A stretch of 64,000 nt of DNA from Canna indica (lineage: Eukaryota > Streptophyta > Magnoliopsida > Zingiberales > Cannaceae), in the NCBI GenBank assembly GCA_034359265.1, contig CP136891.1:81672001-81736000 (forward strand), written 5' to 3'. This document shows positions 1 to 10,574 of the stretch, piece by piece (within the stretch, counting starts at the first letter, position 1; each line of letters starts with the position of its first letter). The translations under genes and the position numbers were made by a program. The notes under the pieces are model-generated. The model was not told the DNA's origin, ran no database searches, and worked only from the letters and a program-made list of their open reading frames with translations.

Positions 1-180
1 TACTCATTTACTTATCTATATTAAAAAATTTAAAAAATATATTATTTTTTAATTAATTCGGTTTTCGATTCGGTTCGGATCAAAGAATCGAACCTACAGC
101 GATTGAAATCGAACCGAACCAAAAATTTTGGTTCAATTTTTTGGTTCGGTTCGGGTTGAACCGAATACTGGACAACCCTA
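1..180. mobile_element. hAT MITE, right part (cut by window start)
   Basis: This is the right portion of the same MITE that is complete at 2937-3313. It ends GGACAACCCTA at 180 and is followed by the target copy ATCCATTC at 181-188. Confidence 0.85.
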
Positions 181-237
181 ATCCATTCTGTCTGAATAGT
201 CAGGAATCTATAATCATTTACACTACTAGAAATTAGA

Positions 238-510
238 TCTTCAGCAACGGTCGCTCAAGCCGTTGCTATTTGCAACGGCATTCTTACGGCCGCCCGAGCC
301 GTTGCAGATATTTGTATCTGCAACGGCGTTCTAACGGAAACCCGAGCCATTGCAGATTATTTTAATTATCAGCAACGACTTTCTGACGGAAAGGCGAGCC
401 GTTGCTGATATTTTAATTTTCAGCAACGGCTTGCTAACGGATAAGTGAGCCGTTGCTGATGATAACTTATCAGCAACGGCTTTCTAACGGGCGAGTGAGC
501 CGTTGCTGAT
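238..510. repeat. CACTA 5' subterminal repeats
   Basis: Direct and inverted copies of CAGCAACGGC and close variants occur about every 30-50 bases, arranged as small hairpins. The same block lies at 3371-3643 and 6504-6776. They match the repeats of the 3' end and are presumably transposase-accessory binding sites. Confidence 0.85.
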
Positions 511-514
511 AAGT

Positions 515-522
515 TTATATAG
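515..522 (+). promoter_or_regulatory. TATA box of the CACTA leader
   Basis: A TATA motif (TTTATATAGGG) follows the subterminal repeats directly and precedes a CCG/CTG-rich leader. That leader ends in a good splice donor context (TTCAG/GTATG) near 652. This is the usual place for the element promoter and first exon. Copies lie 3133 and 6266 bases downstream. Activity is inferred. Confidence 0.5.
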
Positions 523-960
523 GGCACGCTCTCGCGCCCGACCCTTCTTCCTCCCGCTGTTGCCGCCGCTGCTCCTGCCGACACCTCTCGCTGCCGCTGC
601 TGCCGACGCCGACGACGCCTCTTCCTCCTCCTGTTGCTGCCGACTTGTTCAGGTATGTTGATCGGCCGGCCGTCTCTTCCCGTTGCGGCCGGCGGGAATC
701 AATCCGACCGAAACCCTATTTCTAGGGTTTCGGCCGACGGCGGTCGGCCGATGGCCGCCGCCGGACCTTCTACAGTGGCCGGACAGTGTGTCCGGCCACT
801 GTACGCCGGCGCCGGAGGGTGGACTCCGGCGCCAGAATTTATAATTATATATATTTTTTATATTGTTTTATAATTGTTAATTAATTGTTTTATAATTGTT
901 AATTAATTGTTTAGATTAATTATTTAATTTGTTAGATTAATTATTAGGGTTTAGATTAAT

Positions 961-1208
961 TTCGGACGCGCGCCGGAATCGTCCACTCCGGACGCGCGCC
1001 GGTTTGTCCACTTCGGACGCGCGCCGGAATTGTCCACTTCGGACGCGCGCCGAAATCGTCCACTTCGGACGCGCGCGCCGAAATCGTCCAATTCGGACTC
1101 GCGCCGGAATTGTCCACTTCGGACGCGCGCCGGAATCGTCCACTTTGGACTCGCGCCGGAATCGTCCACTTCGGACGCGCGCCGAAATCGTCCAATATGG
1201 ACTCGAAC
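961..1208. repeat. 26-bp CG-rich minisatellite, about 9.5 units
   Basis: The unit, roughly TTCGGACGCGCGCCGGAATC followed by GTCCAC, repeats at a regular 26-bp spacing with small changes (GGACTCGCGCC, CCGAAATCG, and one unit with an extra CG). It is extremely CpG-rich within AT-rich flanks. Identical copies lie at 4094-4341 and 7227-7474. All open frames across it on both strands are repeat translations, not genes. Confidence 0.95.
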
Positions 1209-1410
1209 TGTCTCGAAACATTTAGAAAATAATCATCCATCCGACGAGTTGATATGTTTCACGTACGCATCGACGAATCGTATATGATTTAGCAAAACCT
1301 TAGATCCGTTCGGGAATTGTATGTTCGTGTAAAAGAAGTAGATGATCTTTTATACGACGTACAATTCTTGAATTGTCCCTGATTGGACAATTTGGGAATA
1401 TAGTTATTTG

Positions 1411-1584
1411 TACTGCACTTACGTTTTTATTTTAACTGTTAACTAATTATTCTAAAATTCGGCAACATCTCTCTTGTTCTCCGATACGCGCCCAGATGAT
1501 ATGCGTATTCGGAGAACTGTAGGGAGATGCTGTCGAAATTTAGAATAATTAGTTAACAGTTAAAATAAAAACGTAAGTGCAGTA
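1411..1584. repeat. Long inverted repeat (hairpin) inside CACTA unit
   Basis: The arms 1411-1490 and 1505-1584 are near-perfect reverse complements, beginning TACTGCACTTACGTTTTTAT and ending with its complement. The loop is about 14 nt. Weaker pairing extends outward to roughly 1387-1619. Transcription would give a stem of about 80 bp. Copies lie at 4544-4717 and 7677-7850. Confidence 0.9.
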
Positions 1585-1619
1585 CGAATAACATAAATCC
1601 CGAATGGAATAGGACAATC

Positions 1620-1880
1620 TCACTGGCGGAAGTACACTTTCTCCGAGGCCGGGTCCGACGCCGACACGGGGTTCCATTCCGCCCCCGTGACGCCGTTGAT
1701 CTCGGGGTTGAGGCGCTTCATCCACCCGAGCATGTGGTCGAAGGAGCGGTTCTCCATGACGAGGACCACGACCGTCTTGATGGGTCCAGAGGCGGCGGCG
1801 CGGGGGGCGCTGCCGGAGGATAGGAGGGAGAAGAGGAGGAGGAGAAGGGGGAGAGAAGCTCGGCGACGGCGGTCTTCCAT
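1620..1880 (-). pseudogene. Captured first exon of a non-specific phospholipase C gene (copy 1)
   Basis: The minus-strand frame of 86 codons starts at an ATG (1880) and encodes a signal peptide-like N terminus with a run of leucines, then [20 protein letters not shown], a hallmark of plant NPC/phosphoesterase proteins. It continues through [15 protein letters not shown] to VYF and then stops in transposon sequence. Intact NPC enzymes are about 500 residues and hydrolyse membrane phospholipids to diacylglycerol. Only about 85 N-terminal residues are here, so no enzyme can be made. The fragment lies antisense to the CACTA element and still carries its own upstream region. It is a gene capture by the transposon. 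Confidence 0.88.
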
Positions 1881-1942
1881 GGATGCGGCCAAGCTTTAGC
1901 TGAAGCCAGTGGAACGCAAGGAGAGTGGGACGCCACACACGC

Positions 1943-1950
1943 TTTATATA
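1943..1950 (-). promoter_or_regulatory. Captured NPC promoter TATA box
   Basis: On the minus strand TATATAAA lies about 63 bases upstream of the NPC ATG at 1880, a sensible core-promoter spacing. The GC-rich sequence up to about 2035 looks like the rest of the captured proximal promoter. The three units therefore each seem to carry promoter plus exon 1. Copies lie at 5076-5083 and 8209-8216. Confidence 0.55.
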
Positions 1951-2936
1951 ATGTGCAGCCGAGGGCGTGGCAACATCAGCAATAATAGCAAGCGCGGGCC
2001 GACGTGGTGCGGCCGCGTGACGTGCCGTGCTCTGATTGATCGTTTTTTATTGCGATGTGTTGTTTGTAGCAGGTATTTAAAACTCCGTGCCGTGCTTGTT
2101 AACACGAGATACCGTTTTCCATTTTTATTGCGATGCGTTGCTTATCCGGAGTTATAAATTATTCCCGTTTAATAATTAATAATGAATTAATATAATGAAA
2201 TTTAGTTGCTAATAATGCAAATCCTATTTACTGTCATTTATGATTTTATGATCAATAACCAATTAAAATGATGAATTTATAATTGCAATTAATGGGAACC
2301 TCATGAAGTGTCCCATAAAAAGCTGTTAACGTTAATGTAATTAAAGACTTAATGTATTTGGGATTTTTTAAAATGACAATTTCTAAGTAGGAATATTATT
2401 TTAAAATGAAATGTTATACTAGAATATGATTATTGATCATTTAAAAATAATATATTATTTTATCAATCAAATTTTTATTTACTACTTTAACTATAATGAG
2501 TTGAGATTATTGAACTAAATTATATTTATATACAATGACATCACTACATTATTATTATTCCAAATTTCTCTTACCAGTAAAAGAAGTTATAAGAATTATC
2601 AAAGTTGAAACTCACTCATTTGATAAAATATTCGTATATGCTATTTTAATAAAGGAGAATATGTTGTTAATGTTTCAGGCATATTTATTTCATAGAATAA
2701 GAGAGGATAAGATAGGAGATGAATTAATATTTATTATTTATTTAATGCATGAATTAGAATAAAATATGAGTAGAATAATATTTAAATCCGATGTACACCA
2801 AATTTAAAAAATTCATATTCAATCATCTCTTGTTTATTATTCAATCCAATCCTTTTTTATTCAACAAAGTAAACATATCATTAGTGAATAATAATTATCA
2901 TCATTATTTTTATACCATCATTAATCATATCCATTC

Positions 2937-3313
2937 TAGGGCTATCCATTCGGTTTAACTCGAATTGAATCGAATTTCACCAAACTGAATTTTTTTTATA
3001 CCTGAATTCCAACCCGAACCCGAACCAAACTATACCTAAACCGATCTAACCTGAAACGAAATTATTCGGTTCGGTTCGGTTTTTAACCCGAACACCGAAA
3101 TTTTAATTAATTCAATTAAAAATTATTTTATAATACTCATTTACTTATCTATATTAAAAAATTTAAAAAATATATTATTTTTTAATTAATTCGGTTTTCG
3201 ATTCGGTTCGGATCAAAGAATCGAACCTACAGCGATTGAAATCGAACCGAACCAAAAATTTTGGTTCAATTTTTTGGTTCGGTTCGGGTTGAACCGAATA
3301 CTGGACAACCCTA
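2937..3313. mobile_element. hAT-type MITE, 377 bp
   Basis: Terminal inverted repeats TAGGGCTATCCATTCGGTT and AACCGAATACTGGACAACCC(TA) bound an AT-rich body with CGGTTCGGTT motifs. An exact 8-bp target duplication ATCCATTC sits at 2929-2936 and 3314-3321, diagnostic of hAT-class insertion. The MITE inserted in the CACTA left flank before the array was duplicated, because it is in every unit. It has no coding capacity. Confidence 0.93.
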
Positions 3314-4752
3314 ATCCATTCTGTCTGAATAGTCAGGAATCTATAATCATTTACACTACTAGAAATTAGATCTTCAGCAACGGTCGCTCAAGCCGTTGCT
3401 ATTTGCAACGGCATTCTTACGGCCGCCCGAGCCGTTGCAGATATTTGTATCTGCAACGGCGTTCTAACGGAAACCCGAGCCATTGCAGATTATTTTAATT
3501 ATCAGCAACGACTTTCTGACGGAAAGGCGAGCCGTTGCTGATATTTTAATTTTCAGCAACGGCTTGCTAACGGATAAGTGAGCCGTTGCTGATGATAACT
3601 TATCAGCAACGGCTTTCTAACGGGCGAGTGAGCCGTTGCTGATAAGTTTATATAGGGCACGCTCTCGCGCCCGACCCTTCTTCCTCCCGCTGTTGCCGCC
3701 GCTGCTCCTGCCGACACCTCTCGCTGCCGCTGCTGCCGACGCCGACGACGCCTCTTCCTCCTCCTGTTGCTGCCGACTTGTTCAGGTATGTTGATCGGCC
3801 GGCCGTCTCTTCCCGTTGCGGCCGGCGGGAATCAATCCGACCGAAACCCTATTTCTAGGGTTTCGGCCGACGGCGGTCGGCCGATGGCCGCCGCCGGACC
3901 TTCTACAGTGGCCGGACAGTGTGTCCGGCCACTGTACGCCGGCGCCGGAGGGTGGACTCCGGCGCCAGAATTTATAATTATATATATTTTTTATATTGTT
4001 TTATAATTGTTAATTAATTGTTTTATAATTGTTAATTAATTGTTTAGATTAATTATTTAATTTGTTAGATTAATTATTAGGGTTTAGATTAATTTCGGAC
4101 GCGCGCCGGAATCGTCCACTCCGGACGCGCGCCGGTTTGTCCACTTCGGACGCGCGCCGGAATTGTCCACTTCGGACGCGCGCCGAAATCGTCCACTTCG
4201 GACGCGCGCGCCGAAATCGTCCAATTCGGACTCGCGCCGGAATTGTCCACTTCGGACGCGCGCCGGAATCGTCCACTTTGGACTCGCGCCGGAATCGTCC
4301 ACTTCGGACGCGCGCCGAAATCGTCCAATATGGACTCGAACTGTCTCGAAACATTTAGAAAATAATCATCCATCCGACGAGTTGATATGTTTCACGTACG
4401 CATCGACGAATCGTATATGATTTAGCAAAACCTTAGATCCGTTCGGGAATTGTATGTTCGTGTAAAAGAAGTAGATGATCTTTTATACGACGTACAATTC
4501 TTGAATTGTCCCTGATTGGACAATTTGGGAATATAGTTATTTGTACTGCACTTACGTTTTTATTTTAACTGTTAACTAATTATTCTAAAATTCGGCAACA
4601 TCTCTCTTGTTCTCCGATACGCGCCCAGATGATATGCGTATTCGGAGAACTGTAGGGAGATGCTGTCGAAATTTAGAATAATTAGTTAACAGTTAAAATA
4701 AAAACGTAAGTGCAGTACGAATAACATAAATCCCGAATGGAATAGGACAATC

Positions 4753-5013
4753 TCACTGGCGGAAGTACACTTTCTCCGAGGCCGGGTCCGACGCCGACAC
4801 GGGGTTCCATTCCGCCCCCGTGACGCCGTTGATCTCGGGGTTGAGGCGCTTCATCCACCCGAGCATGTGGTCGAAGGAGCGGTTCTCCATGACGAGGACC
4901 ACGACCGTCTTGATGGGTCCAGAGGCGGCGGCGCGGGGGGCGCTGCCGGAGGATAGGAGGGAGAAGAGGAGGAGGAGAAGGGGGAGAGAAGCTCGGCGAC
5001 GGCGGTCTTCCAT
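4753..5013 (-). pseudogene. Captured NPC first exon (copy 2)
   Basis: This is the same frame as at 1620-1880, shifted by 3133 bases, with no difference in the translation. Confidence 0.88.
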
Positions 5014-6069
5014 GGATGCGGCCAAGCTTTAGCTGAAGCCAGTGGAACGCAAGGAGAGTGGGACGCCACACACGCTTTATATAATGTGCAGCCGAGGGCG
5101 TGGCAACATCAGCAATAATAGCAAGCGCGGGCCGACGTGGTGCGGCCGCGTGACGTGCCGTGCTCTGATTGATCGTTTTTTATTGCGATGTGTTGTTTGT
5201 AGCAGGTATTTAAAACTCCGTGCCGTGCTTGTTAACACGAGATACCGTTTTCCATTTTTATTGCGATGCGTTGCTTATCCGGAGTTATAAATTATTCCCG
5301 TTTAATAATTAATAATGAATTAATATAATGAAATTTAGTTGCTAATAATGCAAATCCTATTTACTGTCATTTATGATTTTATGATCAATAACCAATTAAA
5401 ATGATGAATTTATAATTGCAATTAATGGGAACCTCATGAAGTGTCCCATAAAAAGCTGTTAACGTTAATGTAATTAAAGACTTAATGTATTTGGGATTTT
5501 TTAAAATGACAATTTCTAAGTAGGAATATTATTTTAAAATGAAATGTTATACTAGAATATGATTATTGATCATTTAAAAATAATATATTATTTTATCAAT
5601 CAAATTTTTATTTACTACTTTAACTATAATGAGTTGAGATTATTGAACTAAATTATATTTATATACAATGACATCACTACATTATTATTATTCCAAATTT
5701 CTCTTACCAGTAAAAGAAGTTATAAGAATTATCAAAGTTGAAACTCACTCATTTGATAAAATATTCGTATATGCTATTTTAATAAAGGAGAATATGTTGT
5801 TAATGTTTCAGGCATATTTATTTCATAGAATAAGAGAGGATAAGATAGGAGATGAATTAATATTTATTATTTATTTAATGCATGAATTAGAATAAAATAT
5901 GAGTAGAATAATATTTAAATCCGATGTACACCAAATTTAAAAAATTCATATTCAATCATCTCTTGTTTATTATTCAATCCAATCCTTTTTTATTCAACAA
6001 AGTAAACATATCATTAGTGAATAATAATTATCATCATTATTTTTATACCATCATTAATCATATCCATTC

Positions 6070-6446
6070 TAGGGCTATCCATTCGGTTTAACTCGAATTG
6101 AATCGAATTTCACCAAACTGAATTTTTTTTATACCTGAATTCCAACCCGAACCCGAACCAAACTATACCTAAACCGATCTAACCTGAAACGAAATTATTC
6201 GGTTCGGTTCGGTTTTTAACCCGAACACCGAAATTTTAATTAATTCAATTAAAAATTATTTTATAATACTCATTTACTTATCTATATTAAAAAATTTAAA
6301 AAATATATTATTTTTTAATTAATTCGGTTTTCGATTCGGTTCGGATCAAAGAATCGAACCTACAGCGATTGAAATCGAACCGAACCAAAAATTTTGGTTC
6401 AATTTTTTGGTTCGGTTCGGGTTGAACCGAATACTGGACAACCCTA
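6070..6446. mobile_element. hAT-type MITE, second full copy in the array
   Basis: Identical to 2937-3313 at a 3133-bp offset, with the same flanking ATCCATTC copies. It was copied by the array duplication, not by a new transposition. Confidence 0.93.
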
Positions 6447-7885
6447 ATCCATTCTGTCTGAATAGTCAGGAATCTATAATCATTTACACTACTAGAAATT
6501 AGATCTTCAGCAACGGTCGCTCAAGCCGTTGCTATTTGCAACGGCATTCTTACGGCCGCCCGAGCCGTTGCAGATATTTGTATCTGCAACGGCGTTCTAA
6601 CGGAAACCCGAGCCATTGCAGATTATTTTAATTATCAGCAACGACTTTCTGACGGAAAGGCGAGCCGTTGCTGATATTTTAATTTTCAGCAACGGCTTGC
6701 TAACGGATAAGTGAGCCGTTGCTGATGATAACTTATCAGCAACGGCTTTCTAACGGGCGAGTGAGCCGTTGCTGATAAGTTTATATAGGGCACGCTCTCG
6801 CGCCCGACCCTTCTTCCTCCCGCTGTTGCCGCCGCTGCTCCTGCCGACACCTCTCGCTGCCGCTGCTGCCGACGCCGACGACGCCTCTTCCTCCTCCTGT
6901 TGCTGCCGACTTGTTCAGGTATGTTGATCGGCCGGCCGTCTCTTCCCGTTGCGGCCGGCGGGAATCAATCCGACCGAAACCCTATTTCTAGGGTTTCGGC
7001 CGACGGCGGTCGGCCGATGGCCGCCGCCGGACCTTCTACAGTGGCCGGACAGTGTGTCCGGCCACTGTACGCCGGCGCCGGAGGGTGGACTCCGGCGCCA
7101 GAATTTATAATTATATATATTTTTTATATTGTTTTATAATTGTTAATTAATTGTTTTATAATTGTTAATTAATTGTTTAGATTAATTATTTAATTTGTTA
7201 GATTAATTATTAGGGTTTAGATTAATTTCGGACGCGCGCCGGAATCGTCCACTCCGGACGCGCGCCGGTTTGTCCACTTCGGACGCGCGCCGGAATTGTC
7301 CACTTCGGACGCGCGCCGAAATCGTCCACTTCGGACGCGCGCGCCGAAATCGTCCAATTCGGACTCGCGCCGGAATTGTCCACTTCGGACGCGCGCCGGA
7401 ATCGTCCACTTTGGACTCGCGCCGGAATCGTCCACTTCGGACGCGCGCCGAAATCGTCCAATATGGACTCGAACTGTCTCGAAACATTTAGAAAATAATC
7501 ATCCATCCGACGAGTTGATATGTTTCACGTACGCATCGACGAATCGTATATGATTTAGCAAAACCTTAGATCCGTTCGGGAATTGTATGTTCGTGTAAAA
7601 GAAGTAGATGATCTTTTATACGACGTACAATTCTTGAATTGTCCCTGATTGGACAATTTGGGAATATAGTTATTTGTACTGCACTTACGTTTTTATTTTA
7701 ACTGTTAACTAATTATTCTAAAATTCGGCAACATCTCTCTTGTTCTCCGATACGCGCCCAGATGATATGCGTATTCGGAGAACTGTAGGGAGATGCTGTC
7801 GAAATTTAGAATAATTAGTTAACAGTTAAAATAAAAACGTAAGTGCAGTACGAATAACATAAATCCCGAATGGAATAGGACAATC

Positions 7886-8146
7886 TCACTGGCGGAAGTA
7901 CACTTTCTCCGAGGCCGGGTCCGACGCCGACACGGGGTTCCATTCCGCCCCCGTGACGCCGTTGATCTCGGGGTTGAGGCGCTTCATCCACCCGAGCATG
8001 TGGTCGAAGGAGCGGTTCTCCATGACGAGGACCACGACCGTCTTGATGGGTCCAGAGGCGGCGGCGCGGGGGGCGCTGCCGGAGGATAGGAGGGAGAAGA
8101 GGAGGAGGAGAAGGGGGAGAGAAGCTCGGCGACGGCGGTCTTCCAT
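7886..8146 (-). pseudogene. Captured NPC first exon (copy 3)
   Basis: This is the same frame as at 1620-1880, shifted by 6266 bases, with an identical translation. It is the only copy that lies between a 5' CACTA end (6487) and the 3' end (9947) without another 5' end in between. Confidence 0.88.
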
Positions 8147-8912
8147 GGATGCGGCCAAGCTTTAGCTGAAGCCAGTGGAACGCAAGGAGAGTGGGACGCC
8201 ACACACGCTTTATATAATGTGCAGCCGAGGGCGTGGCAACATCAGCAATAATAGCAAGCGCGGGCCGACGTGGTGCGGCCGCGTGACGTGCCGTGCTCTG
8301 ATTGATCGTTTTTTATTGCGATGTGTTGTTTGTAGCAGGTATTTAAAACTCCGTGCCGTGCTTGTTAACACGAGATACCGTTTTCCATTTTTATTGCGAT
8401 GCGTTGCTTATCCGGAGTTATAAATTATTCCCGTTTAATAATTAATAATGAATTAATATAATGAAATTTAGTTGCTAATAATGCAAATCCTATTTACTGT
8501 CATTTATGATTTTATGATCAATAACCAATTAAAATGATGAATTTATAATTGCAATTAATGGGAACCTCATGAAGTGTCCCATAAAAAGCTGTTAACGTTA
8601 ATGTAATTAAAGACTTAATGTATTTGGGATTTTTTAAAATGACAATTTCTAAGTAGGAATATTATTTTAAAATGAAATGTTATACTAGAATATGATTATT
8701 GATCATTTAAAAATAATATATTATTTTATCAATCAAATTTTTATTTACTACTTTAACTATAATGAGTTGAGATTATTGAACTAAATTATATTTATATACA
8801 ATGACATCACTACATTATTATTATTCCAAATTTCTCTTACCAGTAAAAGAAGTTATAAGAATTATCAAAGTTGAAACTCACTCATTTGATAAAATATTCG
8901 TATATGCTATTT

Positions 8913-9008
8913 GTAAGATGTTATAAGAAGTTATAAGAATTATCAAAGTTATAAGAATTACCAGTAAAAGAAGTTAAAAGAATTATCAAAGTTATATGCT
9001 ATTCGTAT
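8913..9008. repeat. Scrambled filler at the end of the array
   Basis: The third unit departs from the other two at 8913. The next 95 bases are built from short pieces found just upstream (8830-8912): AGTTATAAGAATTATCAAAG occurs again, ACCAGTAAAAGAAGTT occurs again, and TATGCTATT and ATTCGTATA recur. This looks like templated filler from repeated template switching at a break. Confidence 0.75.
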
Positions 9009-9326
9009 ACGCGAGCCATACTAGGGCCACTTGGGGAACCGACCCCTCCGGTCGCTGGTGAGCGGTCGTCCACCTCTAGATCCAGTTATGATCATAGTAG
9101 CAGAATAAGGACTCTAGAGGACACGGTCGCGCGTCAGACTGAGATGATGGAGCGCCAGAGTCAGATGATGGCGGATATACAAGCTATGCTACGCAACATG
9201 TCAGGTCATCCCGAAGCAGGCATCTCTTCGGCATCATCTAATCCATCGTCCTCGAGTCAGTCCACGCCGGTGTACACTCAAGCACTCCAGACCCCGTCAT
9301 ATAATCCAGACCATCCTCCATCGTGA
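9009..9326 (+). pseudogene. C-terminal relic of a CACTA-encoded protein
   Basis: An open frame of 105 codons plus stop enters from the filler without its own start. It is hydrophilic and Gln/Met/Ser-rich (for example TVARQTEMMERQSQMMADIQ) and ends in a Ser/Pro/Thr-rich tail. A coiled-coil-like segment and low-complexity tail just before the 3' end of the element are what plant CACTA transposase-associated (Ptta/En/Spm type) proteins usually have. Assignment to that family is by position and composition; no catalytic motif is left. The rest of the transposase genes has been lost or replaced by the captured NPC DNA. Confidence 0.5.
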
Positions 9327-9462
9327 TCGTGAGATTTTTTGTTTGGATATTGAACTTGTTTAACTTATTTTGTTTGGATATTGATACTTCAATTTTGCAT
9401 TTGAATTGTTTTTATACTATTGTGGATAATTATCAATATAAATATAATTGTTTTGATGTATA

Positions 9463-9541
9463 TCTTGGTGTGTTTGTGATGTGTGAATGAATGTGTGTAT
9501 GAGGTGTTTGTGATGTGTGAATGAATGTGTGTATGAGGGTA
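9463..9541. repeat. 31-bp direct duplication in CACTA 3' region
   Basis: GATGTGTGAATGAATGTGTG and the bases after it (up to TATGAGG) occur twice in tandem. It is non-coding. Confidence 0.6.
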
Positions 9542-9629
9542 TGGGTGTGTGAGTTATGTATCAGATAATGTATCAGTGTATCAATGGAAATTTGAAATTT
9601 TCAAATTTTCTGTTTGCAGGTATACGTCA

Positions 9630-9935
9630 TTAGCAACGGCTTAGCGACGGAGTTTTACTAACGGTGTTGCTACGGACTCAGCGGCCGTTGCTATTAATGT
9701 TATCAGCAACGGCTCCGGGTTTGTGGCAAAACCGTTGCTGATAATAGTTTTAGCGACGGCCCGAGCGGCCGTTGCTGATAATGTTTTGAGCGACGGCCCG
9801 AGCGGCCGTTGCTGATCCGTTGCTAAGTTATCAGCAACGCGACTTTCTGTCACGGCTCTATTGCAACGGCACGGCCATTGCTGATGCTCTTCAGCAACGG
9901 CTCAGCAACGGTATCAGCCGTTGCTGATGCCCATT
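9630..9935. repeat. CACTA 3' subterminal repeats
   Basis: Many direct and inverted copies of TCAGCAACGGC and GCCGTTGCTGAT form a mirror of the 5' end and run up to the terminal inverted repeat at 9936-9947. The open frame on the minus strand here is a repeat translation. Confidence 0.85.
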
Positions 9936-10029
9936 TTTCTAGTAGTGTTAACTTCACTGGCATATATAGGGATTTGGACTTCCGATTTGAGACACCGACC
10001 AACTTCTAGACATGTAACCGTAATTAGTT

Positions 10030-10574
10030 TTTTTTGGATAATTATCTAAATATATAATGAACTATACACTTTGTCTTATTTGTGATCAATTTTAAAATAT
10101 TACCAAATTGTATCTCGAACTTTGATATTTGTCTCAATTATATCCTCTCATCAACTCTCCGTCAGCAGCATCGTTAAGGCGATGATGTGGCGGCCTGACG
10201 TGAATTAAAATAATATTTTTATTTAAAAAAAATATATATATCATGTCAAATTATATTAAAATAATATTTTATATTCTATATCATAAAATAACTCCATGTT
10301 CACTCCCGATATGGCTCGGAGTGATTTTTTAATATAAAATAAAAAAATATTATTTAATATAAATTAAAGTGATATATATATATATATAATATTATTTTAA
10401 TCCATGTCAGAGCATCATGTTATAGCCTTAACGGTGCTGCTGACGAAGAGTTGACGAGAGGATGTAATTGAGACAATTATCAAAGTTCGGGATATAATTT
10501 AATAATATTTTGAAATTAGCCACAAATGAGATAAAGTGCATAGTTCAGGATATATTTAGGTAATTATCAAAAAA
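10030..10574. mobile_element. Inverted-repeat MITE, family A
   Basis: The arms of about 170 bp match as reverse complements: the left arm runs from GGATAATTATCTAAATATAT to TCAGCAGCATCGTTAAGGC, and the right arm from the complement of the latter to GGTAATTATC. The centre is AT-rich. A second member of the family lies at 13036-13588. I found no clean target duplication, so the superfamily is open and the edges are approximate. Confidence 0.75.

Larger units (their letters stand above)
1..8912. repeat. Tandem array of a 3133-bp unit (2.8 copies visible)
   Basis: The same sequence recurs with a fixed 3133-bp offset: unit 1 is 1-3133, unit 2 is 3134-6266, unit 3 is 6267-8912 and then stops. The first base of the window already matches base 3134, so the array may continue to the left. 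Every reading frame I compared is identical in all copies, so divergence is zero or close to it. In order, each unit holds the right part of a hAT MITE, a CACTA 5' terminus with subterminal repeats, a GC-rich leader, a 26-bp minisatellite, a long hairpin, a captured NPC exon with promoter, AT-rich DNA, and the left part of the next MITE. Such identity means either a recent duplication or an assembly artefact. Confidence 0.95.
221..9947 (+). mobile_element. CACTA (En/Spm) transposon with triplicated 5' half
   Basis: The terminal motif CACTACTAGAAA starts at 221, 3354 and 6487. Its inverted partner ends at 9947, and TTA flanks the element at 218-220 and 9948-9950, which is the 3-bp target duplication expected for CACTA elements. 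Both ends carry dense CAGCAACGGC/GCCGTTGCTG subterminal repeats, the usual binding region for a TNPA-like protein. Only a short C-terminal relic of a transposon protein remains (9009-9326), so the element is non-autonomous. The simplest complete element is 6487-9947 (3461 bp). The two extra 5' ends come from tandem duplication of the 5' half together with the left flank. Confidence 0.9.

Noticed and set aside
634..873. Open frame of 79 codons in the CACTA leader (and copies at +3133, +6266)
   Set aside because: It is Gly/Pro/Arg-rich with palindromic GGCCGGCC sequence, has no domain, and crosses a likely splice donor. It is a by-product of GC-rich leader DNA.
937..1287. Several overlapping frames on both strands across the CG-rich repeat
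   Set aside because: All are translations of the 26-bp minisatellite.
9641..9853. Minus-strand frame of 70 codons in the CACTA 3' end
   Set aside because: It consists of translated subterminal CAGCAACGGC repeats.
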